From DATIXJ01 sp035518715 (GTDB lineage: Bacteria > Bacteroidota > Ignavibacteria > UBA10030 > SZUA-254): a stretch of DNA of 64,000 nucleotides. The notes below the pieces were generated by a model. That model was not told where the DNA came from. It worked only from the letters and a program-made list of their open reading frames with translations, and did no database searches. Position 1 is the stretch's first letter, and every line of letters begins with the position of its first letter. A program made the translations under genes and the position numbers. The DNA lies in NCBI GenBank assembly GCA_035518715.1, contig DATIXJ010000054.1, positions 1 through 64,000 of the forward strand, in the 5' to 3' direction. Below are positions 16,786 through 25,025 of the stretch, in pieces.

Positions 16786-18796
16786 TTTCGAAAACCCTGA
16801 TCGGAAGAACCATCATGTTCAAACCGTCGAACTGCAGCTTGCGCTGGAGCTGATTGGCCGTTTCATTGTGAAGAAACCGTTGGTACCAGCGTTCTTTCTG
16901 GAAGACAAGCTTACTCGTAAAGAAGACCGCCTGGGGAAATTCCTTGTGGACATTTTGTGTGATTTTTGCGGCCTCATCGATGATGTCTGTCCCGACTCCC
17001 ATCCGAAACGTGGCAGCAAAGCCGAGTTTGTTTGCCATGCTCACATATTTCTGCAGTCCTTCCTCGGTCTGCCTCAGTGCTTCGTTCATATCGTTCAAAC
17101 CCTTCAGGCTGCCGGCATCCACGACATTCACGGAGATGAAAATAAAGTTCTTAAAATGAGAAGGAAACTGTTTCTGGATGTTCAGGAAGGAGTGGATGCC
17201 AAGACCGCTGAACGAATTGACGAAAAGCGCCGCCGTCGGCGCCCGCGGATCCACCGGCACCGGGGAAGTGGTCTCCGGAAGAGGAATATCACTCAGGATT
17301 TCATCGAGACGATTGAGATTAGCCCTGACACGGACATAATGCCTTCGTATCAGAAAGCAGAATGCTACGAGGATCGAGGTGACCGTGAGTGTCACCCATC
17401 CTCCCTGACCCAGTTTTTCGTACACGTTGACGAGCAGGATTGAAAGACAGAGAACGAGCCCTATCAGATGAATGATAATATGGCGCGACCAATCCGGGTA
17501 TTTTTTTCTGTTTTGAACCCAGTATCGCACCATTCCCATTTCGGAAAGCGAGAATGTCAGGAAGACGTTTATCGAATACATCAGTACGAGCGTTGCCGTA
17601 TCGCCATGCGTAATATAGAGGACGAGAATCGCAGCCCCGGAAATGAGGATTACCCCGTTCTGCATCGTGAGCCGGTCGGAAAGGGTGCTAAACCGATGCG
17701 GGAGCCACGAATCGAGTGCCATGTTCGACATGACGCGCGGGCCATCAATAAAACCGGTTTGAGCGGCAACGAAGAGAAGCGCCGCTTCGGACACGAGTGT
17801 GAGAATAACGAACATACTTCCGACGGGAAGAGAGCCGATGACCCAGCTGCCCGCAAAATTCTCCAGGAGAACCGCGTTCATGGTCTTGCCTTCAACCGGG
17901 ATCACATGATATAGAAGATAGAGAACGAGAATACCTCCCGCAGTGATAGAGAGCGAGACGGCTATGTACACCATCGTACGCTGGGCGGTCGCAACTTTCG
18001 GTTCTCGCATGATCTGTATACCATTGCTTACTGCCTCGATTCCGGTGTATGTTCCCGCACCCATGGAATACGCCCTGATGAAGATGGCGAATACTCCCAT
18101 GGCACCCAGTGTTGTAAGATCCGTCCGAAATCCGGAGCTGATATCGTTTGCAACCCGGCCCGTCTCGAAAAAATGATTCGCCACCCCGCCGAGAATGAGC
18201 ACTGTATGCGCTAGGATAAACACCGCGAAGATCGGCATCAGCACAGTGACAGATTCCTTTACACCGCGAAGGTTGAGAATCGTGAGCATCACGATGACAC
18301 TGATAACGACAACCATTTTGAGAGGGACGACTCCGGGTCCCAGAAAGCTGAACACCTGATCGACACCGCTTGCAATGGAAACGCTGATAGTCAGAACATA
18401 ATCCACAAGGAGTGCAGATCCCGACAGAACACCGAACTTCGGGCCCAGGAGCCGACTTGCAACAACGTATCCGCCTCCGCCGAAAGGAAAATGCTCAACG
18501 ATGCGGGAATAAGCGTAGGAAATAATGAAGACTGTAAATGCGGTGGCCAGTGCAAGACCGACCGCCAGGTACGTGTGCGAGCCAACCGCCCGCATCGCTT
18601 CGTCAGGTCCGTAGGCGGATGAAGAAAGACCATCCGCACCGAGACCCACCCATGCCAGAAACGCGATAAGGGAGATTTTATGAAATATGGTTGGATCTTT
18701 AACGCTTCGCGGAGCTCCCAAGAGTATCCGCTTGAGGCGCTCGCTCAAATCTTCAACAATACCAACTGATGGATGTTCGTCTTCGGGGCTATCCAT
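16778..18796 (-). CDS. APC superfamily permease, KimA (YdaO)-like potassium/amino acid transporter
   Basis: 672 residues. About 12 membrane helices fill residues 45-490, and a soluble domain (about 500-670) follows. The segment FLAWVGLGADGLSSSAYGPDEA and the following GGGGYVVASRLLGPKFG match APC permeases of the group that includes Bacillus KimA, a proton-coupled K+ importer. Generic amino-acid permease is the safer call. The C-terminal domain (TAALFVNSFSGLGIHSFLNI...) looks like the cytosolic ligand-binding region of that group. Expression seems monocistronic: it ends in its own terminator and faces a plus-strand tRNA gene upstream. Confidence 0.8.
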   Translation of the reverse strand: MDSPEDEHPSVGIVEDLSERLKRILLGAPRSVKDPTIFHKISLIAFLAWVGLGADGLSSSAYGPDEAMRAVGSHTYLAVGLALATAFTVFIISYAYSRIVEHFPFGGGGYVVASRLLGPKFGVLSGSALLVDYVLTISVSIASGVDQVFSFLGPGVVPLKMVVVISVIVMLTILNLRGVKESVTVLMPIFAVFILAHTVLILGGVANHFFETGRVANDISSGFRTDLTTLGAMGVFAIFIRAYSMGAGTYTGIEAVSNGIQIMREPKVATAQRTMVYIAVSLSITAGGILVLYLLYHVIPVEGKTMNAVLLENFAGSWVIGSLPVGSMFVILTLVSEAALLFVAAQTGFIDGPRVMSNMALDSWLPHRFSTLSDRLTMQNGVILISGAAILVLYITHGDTATLVLMYSINVFLTFSLSEMGMVRYWVQNRKKYPDWSRHIIIHLIGLVLCLSILLVNVYEKLGQGGWVTLTVTSILVAFCFLIRRHYVRVRANLNRLDEILSDIPLPETTSPVPVDPRAPTAALFVNSFSGLGIHSFLNIQKQFPSHFKNFIFISVNVVDAGSLKGLNDMNEALRQTEEGLQKYVSMANKLGFAATFRMGVGTDIIDEAAKITQNVHKEFPQAVFFTSKLVFQKERWYQRFLHNETANQLQRKLQFDGLNMMVLPIRVFEKS

Positions 18797-19068
18797 GACA
18801 GGAGCGTACGGGGAGGTCTAAAGCGATTGGAGTGAAGACTCCGTCCGATAAATACGCATTCACCTCTGCGGCAGCGTGAATAGAATGTGTCTGCACAAAA
18901 ATCAGGTTAGAGTATACGAAATGGGCTTACCAAAGTCAATCGGGGGAAAAAAACGGATCTGATCACAGGATGGAGACTATTGCAGAACAGAATAAATTTT
19001 CGTATTTTCGTGTTTGAAGCGGGCCGACCGGAGGCGCATAGAGCTTCCAAGTGAAGTACCTGCAGCAT

Positions 19069-19141
19069 TGCCCCGTGGTGTAATTGGCAACACACTTGAC
19101 TCTGGATCAAGGTAGTTCAGGTTCGAATCCTGACGGGGCAG
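19069..19141 (+). tRNA. tRNA-Gln (anticodon CTG)
   Basis: A full cloverleaf can be drawn. Acceptor strands are TGCCCCG and CGGGGCA with discriminator G, the anticodon stem is CTTGA/TCAAG with loop CTCTGGA (anticodon CTG, reading CAG), and the T arm holds GGTTCGAATCC. A U at position 1 is usual for tRNA-Gln. CCA is not encoded. A strong terminator follows 60 bp downstream. Confidence 0.95.
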
Positions 19142-19459
19142 CACAGACATTGCAAATTGTAAATCGTAAATTGGAACCGGTCTGAGTGGTGTCATCCTAA
19201 TCCCCGGGAAAGAACGAGTTTCCCGGGGTTCTTTTTTTGATACTCCTGAACAGCTCCTCTGCCTCTTACCACCTGACTCACCACAACTTTGCCCGGAAAT
19301 GATTTCTGTCTATATTGGATCTCATGGACGGAACGATTCCGAAATTTTATCCCGTTATTCTGCAGTATCCGACTCAGAACTCCCACAATGCATTCTCCGG
19401 AACCTTTTTCCCAAAAGCGGAATTGATCGCGTCAACATCTCATTCTTCCTGAATCCCGC
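19142..19459. other. Intergenic stretch after tRNA-Gln
   Basis: Apart from the terminator at 19202-19238 I see no gene here. The last 30 bases before the putative TTG start of the TPR gene have no clear ribosome-binding site. Confidence 0.6.
19202..19238 (+). terminator. Rho-independent terminator of tRNA-Gln
   Basis: Ten-base perfect stem CCCCGGGAAA / TTTCCCGGGG (19202-19211 and 19219-19228) with a 7-nt loop GAACGAG, followed by TTCTTTTTTT. It is among the strongest terminators in the window. Confidence 0.95.
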
Positions 19460-20236
19460 TTGACCGCCCTCGTCAACATTGCACTCGTCCTAATCCTTTC
19501 ACAGGACACGACTGCACCGCCTTCGTGGGCGGATACCGCAGAAGCCGAGTTCGGCGCGATGAATTACGACCGGTCGATCACGATCTACGACTCACTTCTC
19601 ACGTCTTCCAGCGACTCCGCCCTCATTCTCTGGAAACTTGCCCGATCGTGGGTTTGCGCTGGCGATATCGCACCTCATTCGGAGCGGATCAGGTATTATA
19701 CGGAGGCAGAGGGATTTGCGGCAGGATCGGTCAATGCCGATTCACTGAGCTCCGAGGGGCACACATGGCTTGCAGCGTCAATCGGCAACATTGCGATGTA
19801 TGAGGGCGGAAAGACGAAGATTCAGCTCTGCCGAACGGTGAAGAAAGAGATCGATCGCGCTCTCGAGCTCAATCCGAAAAACGCTCTTGCCTATTCCATC
19901 CTGGGATCATTTTACAAAGCACTCGGCGATGTCTCCTGGCTCGAGCGCCGCCTGGCAGGTCTTTTCCTCGGCGGCCTCCCCGACGGCGGCTATGAAGAAT
20001 CGGAAGCAGCGTTCAGGAAGGCCATCGGGCTTGCACCGGAAGTTATCCGCAATCATTTCGAGCTCGCAAAAGTGTACATGCTGCAGGACAGGGACGAAGA
20101 GGCATTCGTGGAATTTCAGAGGGCACTCTGGCTCCCGAACCATATCGGCATGGATTGCGAAATGCAACAGTCAGCCGTTGAGCTACTGGAAGAACTCCGG
20201 GAAAAACATCCGCGGGAATTTCGAAAAGCTGAGTGA
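19460..20236 (+). CDS. Tetratricopeptide repeat protein, exported
   Basis: 258 residues from a TTG codon that yields a short signal-like N-terminus (LVNIALVLILSQDTTAPP). No ATG is available upstream in frame because a stop lies 34 bases before; the next ATG, 32 codons in, would remove the leader. The rest is helical with TPR-like pairs, e.g. KKEIDRALELNPKNALAYSILGSFYKALGDV and AAFRKAIGLAPEVIRNHFELAKVYMLQDRDEEAFVEFQRAL. The layout resembles bacterial RMDN-like TPR proteins of unknown function. No partner gene is close; a GNAT gene converges 65 bp downstream. Confidence 0.72.
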   Translation: MTALVNIALVLILSQDTTAPPSWADTAEAEFGAMNYDRSITIYDSLLTSSSDSALILWKLARSWVCAGDIAPHSERIRYYTEAEGFAAGSVNADSLSSEGHTWLAASIGNIAMYEGGKTKIQLCRTVKKEIDRALELNPKNALAYSILGSFYKALGDVSWLERRLAGLFLGGLPDGGYEESEAAFRKAIGLAPEVIRNHFELAKVYMLQDRDEEAFVEFQRALWLPNHIGMDCEMQQSAVELLEELREKHPREFRKAE

Positions 20237-20301
20237 CCGGTTTTTCTCTCCCGCAGGAATCCGGATGGCCGCTCGATAGATCGGGAAAATTTGGAATTCG
20301 G

Positions 20302-20997
20302 CTAATCCAGAAACTCGGCAGGCCAGCCGGAGTGCCCTGAGAGCTTGGTGAACTCGAGCTTTCTCCGGAACATGACCCACCGTTCGTGACGAAGGAGATA
20401 GGGTAAAAACCCGGCCCGCCGGCACCCTCTCAACGATGGTTCATTTTCCTCCGCAACAAACGTGATTACGGTATGGACTCCTCGAGTCTTTCCGATTTCG
20501 GCAATACGGGCTACCGCCGCACCCATGACACCGTGACCGCGGTATCCATTGAGAGTCAGGGCATTTTCGAGAAGCGCTTCTCCCTCGGCAAGAACCGGAT
20601 AGATACTATTGAAGTATGACTGGATCCTCTCGTTTTGGTCCGGACCCATGAGCCACTGAATGAAGACCAGGTCGCCCTCCTCGTTGAATGCGCCATAACA
20701 GGTGGGGATGTCCGCATGAACGTGCTCCATGCGGTCGATGATTTCCAAATCGAAGTTCGGATCCTCTTCTGACCTGTAGACCTCGAGGAGGGTGGAAACT
20801 TCAACCGGCGTCAGGGGACGAATCGTAAGGGCGAACGGCTCCTCGGGAAGACCTATGGAGTTACGAAGGTCTCGCCGAAGACCGTACGAGTATCTGTTGG
20901 AATAAATACGTGTGGCGATTTTTCTGAGGAGCAAGGAAAAATGTGCCCGACTGATGAGGAACCACAGATTCCGCAATCGCGTCGAGAGATAGATCAT
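20302..20997 (-). CDS. GNAT family N-acetyltransferase
   Basis: 231 residues. The acetyl-CoA binding region lies about 150-215: LNGYRGHGVMGAAVARIAEIGKTRG supplies the Q/RxxGxG/A-type loop, and EENEPSLRGCRRAGFLPYLL is the usual motif B. The N-terminal third holds an unrecognised basic segment (residues 1-50) before the domain. Substrate unknown. The gene is divergent from the ABC transporter operon, with 328 bp between. Confidence 0.78.
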   Translation of the reverse strand: MIYLSTRLRNLWFLISRAHFSLLLRKIATRIYSNRYSYGLRRDLRNSIGLPEEPFALTIRPLTPVEVSTLLEVYRSEEDPNFDLEIIDRMEHVHADIPTCYGAFNEEGDLVFIQWLMGPDQNERIQSYFNSIYPVLAEGEALLENALTLNGYRGHGVMGAAVARIAEIGKTRGVHTVITFVAEENEPSLRGCRRAGFLPYLLRHERWVMFRRKLEFTKLSGHSGWPAEFLD

Positions 20998-21325
20998 TCC
21001 CTAATACTGTTGTGGAACATACTCTTGTACAGTCGCATGCCCTGCACCTTCCGGCATTTACCAACCCTCTGCCGGACGAAGGAGTGAATCAGCTTGAACG
21101 TTTACCGACAAAATGAAAAAACCCTTCGCAGTCCAACTGCTTAGGGTTTCAAAGAACCAGCCAAAAACTGATGGCACGAATATACAGAACGGAATGCATC
21201 GATGCAACATCAGTCGTAATGGCATCCTCTGAAGCCGGGCAAAATGAGGAAATTCAAGGATCGGGAGAGAAAAAATGCTATATTCCCAACTGGTGAGATG
21301 AATAGACCCAACCACACCGCAATTC
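20998..21325. other. Intergenic region between GNAT and ABC exporter genes
   Basis: No convincing coding sequence. It holds the hairpin at 21115-21149 and presumably both divergent promoters. An open frame on the minus strand (21058-21327) has no domain-like composition and I do not call it. Confidence 0.6.
21115..21149 (-). terminator. Terminator-like hairpin in a divergent intergenic region
   Basis: The two-step stem AAACCC/GGGTTT (21119-21124, 21144-21149) encloses GCAG/CTGC (21128-21131, 21137-21140). Read on the minus strand it ends in a run of T. It precedes the GNAT gene, so it may be a leader attenuator instead of an end-of-gene terminator. Confidence 0.5.
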
Positions 21326-22042
21326 ATGACATCAGAACCCTGGCTGCGCGCTGTTGATCTCTGTCGCTTCTATAAGCGGGGCCCACAAACTGTTCATGCT
21401 CTGGCCGGCGTTACCCTCGATGTTGGAAGAGGCGAATTTCTCGGCATCGTGGGTGCGTCAGGATCGGGCAAGTCCACGCTTCTGAATCTTCTTGCAGGGC
21501 TCGATACACCAACCTCGGGGTTCGTGCAGATCGGTGATCGCCGGCTCTCGGTGATGTCACGAAAAGAGCTCTCCCGCTATCGTGCATGCCAGGTTGGGAT
21601 GATTTTTCAATCATTCAATCTTATCGCGCATTATACGGCTCTGCAGAATGTCGAAACGGCACTTGTGTTCAATGACGTGCCTCAGAAAGAGCGACGCACC
21701 GCTGCGCTCGCAATTCTCGGACAGCTCGGGCTCGCAGACCGGGTTTCGCACAGGCCCGCCGATCTCTCCGGCGGCGAACAGCAGCGCGTCGCTGTTGCCC
21801 GCGCTATCGTGAAAAAACCCTCGATCCTTTTCGCCGACGAGCCGACAGGAAACCTCGATTACGAGAATTCCATGCAGATTGCCGAGCTTCTCCGGCAATT
21901 GAACCACAGCGGGCTGACAGTTGTCATGGTAACCCACAATTTGGAGATGGCAAACGCATACTCACATCGTATCGCGAGGATGCAATACGGGAAAATGACA
22001 GGGGACGACGAGGGAATGCCGCAGAAAGGTCCGCGAACATGA
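21326..22042 (+). CDS. ABC transporter ATP-binding protein, MacB/LolD type
   Basis: 238 residues. Walker A is GASGSGKST, the signature is LSGGEQQRVAVARA and Walker B is ILFADEPTGNLD, the last being typical of the MacB/LolD/FtsE group. The short form without membrane helices works with a separate permease. The next gene overlaps by 4 bp (ATGA at 22039-22042) and encodes it. No periplasmic adaptor (MacA-like) is next to them in the window. Confidence 0.95.
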   Translation: MTSEPWLRAVDLCRFYKRGPQTVHALAGVTLDVGRGEFLGIVGASGSGKSTLLNLLAGLDTPTSGFVQIGDRRLSVMSRKELSRYRACQVGMIFQSFNLIAHYTALQNVETALVFNDVPQKERRTAALAILGQLGLADRVSHRPADLSGGEQQRVAVARAIVKKPSILFADEPTGNLDYENSMQIAELLRQLNHSGLTVVMVTHNLEMANAYSHRIARMQYGKMTGDDEGMPQKGPRT

Positions 22043-23505
22043 CTGTGCGGGATTTTATCTCGATTCCGGCCGGAAACCTCTGGCGGATGAAACTCCGTAC
22101 CATTCTCACCGTCGCAGGGATTGTCATTGCCATCGCGGCATTTGTGTCGATGGTTTCGTTCGGCACCGGAACTCAGGAAAACGTGGACAAGCAGTTCAAT
22201 GAGCTCGGCCTCCTCACGACAATGCAGGTGTTTCCGCAACACCGTCCGAACGAACCCCAGTCGTTCGGAGAACCGAAACTCGATCTCACCGCCCTGAGCC
22301 GTTTCGAGCGAATTCCCGGCGTCCTCCTTGTATATCCCTATGACCCGTTCGTCGTGCATGTCCGGATCGGAGATACTACTCTCGAATCCCGCGCACAATC
22401 GCTTTCTCATGCCGCGATGCAGACCAAGCTTTTTTCCCAGATTCGAGCCGGAAAAATCTTCGAAGGCGACAGCTCAAGGTCGGCTCTGATCTCCGGCGAG
22501 CTGCTGAAAAACGCCGGGATCGACAATGCTGAGTCGGTAATCGGAAAGCAGCTCATTGTATCGATGCAGGTTTCCACCATCGACAGCGCGCTCCGCCATC
22601 TCCTGGTTGACAAGGGGGAATCGATCATTGACAGAGTGCGACGGATTCAGCTGGATTCCCTCCTCAATGACGACAACTATCTGCGAACGACTCTCCGGAC
22701 CGAAGCTAACGAAGCGGTGCGGCGGTTTGTTTCCGGATTCCTGAATGCCCGCCGGACGGTGAGCGATACGCTCACGATCTGCGGCGTCGTCGAATCGGAA
22801 CGCATGGGACGCATGCGCATGGAACCGGTCATTATTCCGTTCAAGACAGGAGAGCGCTTCACGACAAGCGGCTTCAGCGGAAACCCCGCCGATCTCTTCA
22901 CGGCCATGAGCTCGGGAAATCTCTTCCAGAGCGCGGACGACAGGTCGGGCAAGTCGTTTTCCCAGGTGACGATCAATTTCGACCCCCACGTATTCTATGC
23001 AACGATCAAGGATTCGATCGAGGCGCAGGGATTCCGGACATTCAGCTTTGCGGCAGAGTTCGACCAGATACAGAAAGCATTTGTCTATCTCGACCTGGCG
23101 CTTGGCGCCGTGGGACTGCTGGCGCTGCTGACCGCCTCACTCGGCATTGTGAACACCATGGCAATGTCACTCCTGGAACGAAAGCGCGAGATCGGAATCT
23201 TCAAATCTCTTGGCGCAGATGAATCAGAGATCCGCCTTCTTTTTCTGGCAGAATCCGGCACAATCGGCCTGATCGGCTCTTCATTCGGCATCATCTCGGG
23301 ATGGATCATCACCCGCATTGTCACGATTATCGCACACATTTATATGAGGAGGCAGGGCATACCCGAAGTTGAGCTTTTTTCACTCCCGATCTGGCTTGTT
23401 CTGGTTGCTCTGGCCGTCGGGACGGGAGTGGCTGTCCTTGCCGGGCTCTATCCTGCCTCGCGAGCCGCACGCGTTGATCCGGTGGAAGCGCTGAGAAACG
23501 ACTGA
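22039..23505 (+). CDS. ABC transporter permease, MacB/FtsX family
   Basis: 488 residues. An N-terminal membrane helix (about 18-38, LTVAGIVIAIAAFVSMVSFGTG) is followed by a large periplasmic domain (about 45-350) and three C-terminal helices (about 350-480) with LGIVNTMAMSLLERKREIGIFKSLGADESEI, the hallmark of the FtsX fold. The periplasmic part has a 70-residue insertion around residues 185-245 (LLVDKGESIIDRVRRIQLDSLLND...), not usual in LolC/E. Together with the ATPase it forms a mechanotransmission-type exporter; the cargo may be a lipoprotein, a peptide or a drug. Confidence 0.93.
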   Translation: MTVRDFISIPAGNLWRMKLRTILTVAGIVIAIAAFVSMVSFGTGTQENVDKQFNELGLLTTMQVFPQHRPNEPQSFGEPKLDLTALSRFERIPGVLLVYPYDPFVVHVRIGDTTLESRAQSLSHAAMQTKLFSQIRAGKIFEGDSSRSALISGELLKNAGIDNAESVIGKQLIVSMQVSTIDSALRHLLVDKGESIIDRVRRIQLDSLLNDDNYLRTTLRTEANEAVRRFVSGFLNARRTVSDTLTICGVVESERMGRMRMEPVIIPFKTGERFTTSGFSGNPADLFTAMSSGNLFQSADDRSGKSFSQVTINFDPHVFYATIKDSIEAQGFRTFSFAAEFDQIQKAFVYLDLALGAVGLLALLTASLGIVNTMAMSLLERKREIGIFKSLGADESEIRLLFLAESGTIGLIGSSFGIISGWIITRIVTIIAHIYMRRQGIPEVELFSLPIWLVLVALAVGTGVAVLAGLYPASRAARVDPVEALRND

Positions 23506-23713
23506 TCATCAATTTGCCGCATCGGCACGTTCGTCGCTTCAAAATCGTTTCTCGTAATAGTGTACGCGGGTGTTCTCCCCATCAGTCCCACATGAAGGCA
23601 ACCAACCCCGATTTCCATCAGTGGTCCGGGAAAGCAAAATCCATGGAATTCACTCACATTCCGGGATTTCACGTATAGGGTGAATTATCAAACAGTAATA
23701 AACAATAAAAGGC

Positions 23714-23739
23714 TTGACAAAGCAGTAATTAATAATTAC
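23714..23739 (+). promoter_or_regulatory. Promoter -35 box and overlapping palindromic operator
   Basis: TTGACA stands at 23714-23719. Six bases later comes the perfect 15-nt palindrome GTAATTAATAATTAC (23725-23739), which would fall between the -35 and -10 boxes. It is about 40 bp upstream of the membrane-protein gene and is a likely repressor site. Confidence 0.6.
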
Positions 23740-23780
23740 CTTCCTGTAGAACTCCCACTTTCCGAGAAAGGAACTCTATC

Positions 23781-24542
23781 ATGGATCATGAAAAGTTCAA
23801 TCTCGCTTCCCTCATCCCAAACCTCCAGAACACAGAAGCATATTTTGATGCAATCGTCAACGAAACACAGATCGGAAGTCGGATCATCCGGCTCTTGGCC
23901 ATCTTCATCGGACTGACCTTCTTTTACGGGCTTGTTATGGGTGCATACAGCGGAGTCCTTCAAGCTGTCACGGCAGCAGTCAAAGTTCCCGCACTATTCG
24001 CGCTCTCACTCATCATCTGCTACCCCGCATTTTTTCTCCTGCAGTTCATACTCGGATCCAAAATGAAACTCCTGCAAATGACCGCAGTAATAATGGCAGG
24101 TTTCGTTCTGGCCAGCGGGATCATGGTATCGTTCACCCCGATTGTGGTGTTCTTCGTTCTCACCGGGGGGAACTACCATTTTCTCCAGCTCCTGCATGTT
24201 GCGATCTTCACACTTGCGGGACTTTTTGGTATGAAGATGGTATTGGATGCATTGACGTATTCATGCGACAAGAAGAACATCTATCCTAAGACCGGGGTGA
24301 CCGTATTCCGGTTCTGGGTAATCATTCTGGCATTCGTTGCAGTTCAGCTCGCCTGGAATCTCAGGCCATTCCTTGCTGAACGGGACAAGCCATATGCTCT
24401 TTTCAGATCGTATGAGGGGAATTTTTATACAGCAGTGATCTACTCATTCGAGCAGCTCATTCGACCGGCAGCGGAATCACAGAAACCGCGTGTAACAGAC
24501 AATCAAACCCCAATGTTCTTTGACACAACAAAGGAAAGGTAA
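23781..24542 (+). CDS. Polytopic membrane protein of unknown function
   Basis: 253 residues with about five or six membrane helices (near 38-58, 70-92, 100-120, 125-145, 150-170 and 185-205) and polar ends. No domain is recognised with confidence. A gene of this type followed by a small HTH gene is a pattern I recall only vaguely from other phyla. The 6-bp gap to the next gene, GGAAAGG before its GTG, and the palindromic promoter upstream make a two-gene unit likely. The C-terminal 50 residues are hydrophilic and presumably cytoplasmic. Confidence 0.7.
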   Translation: MDHEKFNLASLIPNLQNTEAYFDAIVNETQIGSRIIRLLAIFIGLTFFYGLVMGAYSGVLQAVTAAVKVPALFALSLIICYPAFFLLQFILGSKMKLLQMTAVIMAGFVLASGIMVSFTPIVVFFVLTGGNYHFLQLLHVAIFTLAGLFGMKMVLDALTYSCDKKNIYPKTGVTVFRFWVIILAFVAVQLAWNLRPFLAERDKPYALFRSYEGNFYTAVIYSFEQLIRPAAESQKPRVTDNQTPMFFDTTKER

Positions 24543-24548
24543 GACTGC

Positions 24549-24776
24549 GTGGTAAACGATGAGATTATGACGCTCGAAGAGGTTGCCGCCTACCTGAAAC
24601 TCAAGCCGCAGACGATCTACACTTGGGCCCAGGAGAAGAAAATTCCCGCGGCGAAAATCGGAAAGGAATGGCGGTTCAAGCGGTCGGTGCTCGACGAGTG
24701 GTTTAACAACCATATCGACGAGAAATTCAGCAAGATCGTTCACAATGCGCACATGGCGAAAGACAGGAAGATTTAA
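24549..24776 (+). CDS. Small excisionase-family (MerR-like HTH_17) DNA-binding protein
   Basis: 75 residues from GTG, chosen because GGAAAGG stands 9 bp upstream; an internal ATG at 24567 begins exactly at the domain. MTLEEVAAYLKLKPQTIYTW followed by IGKEWRFKRSVLDEWF is the compact winged-helix of excisionase/HTH_17 proteins. No integrase is nearby, so it is more likely a small transcription regulator, perhaps of its own operon via the palindrome at 23725. Confidence 0.87.
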   Translation: MVNDEIMTLEEVAAYLKLKPQTIYTWAQEKKIPAAKIGKEWRFKRSVLDEWFNNHIDEKFSKIVHNAHMAKDRKI

Positions 24777-25025
24777 GAGAAAAGAGGTACTCCGCATCAT
24801 CAAAATCCACGAGAATTAAACTCGTACGAGTCTGCATTGGTAATCCAGGCCATTTCCCTCAATTTCATGCAAGAATTCGAACAGCAACACCTTCCCCGGC
24901 AAGGATATCCCCGCAACCCTTTATTGAGTTTCGTCGTCTAATCAACAGCGTTCATTTTTTCACGTCGCGGCACATCGGTGTGATCGCTCTGATCAGAAAA
25001 AACTGTACGCCAAGGAGATTATCGA

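Noticed and set aside
18797..19068. c-di-AMP (ydaO) riboswitch upstream of the KimA-like permease
   Set aside because: The leader lacks the conserved GA-rich ydaO core and pseudo-symmetric stems as far as I can see; a covariance-model search would decide.
21058..21327. Minus-strand frame of 89 codons in the gap before the ABC exporter
   Set aside because: It crosses the terminator-like hairpin and the start of the ATPase gene and has no conserved-looking features.
24549..24776. Prophage or integrative element marked by the excisionase-like gene
   Set aside because: No integrase, attachment-site repeats, tRNA-gene insertion or phage genes occur nearby.
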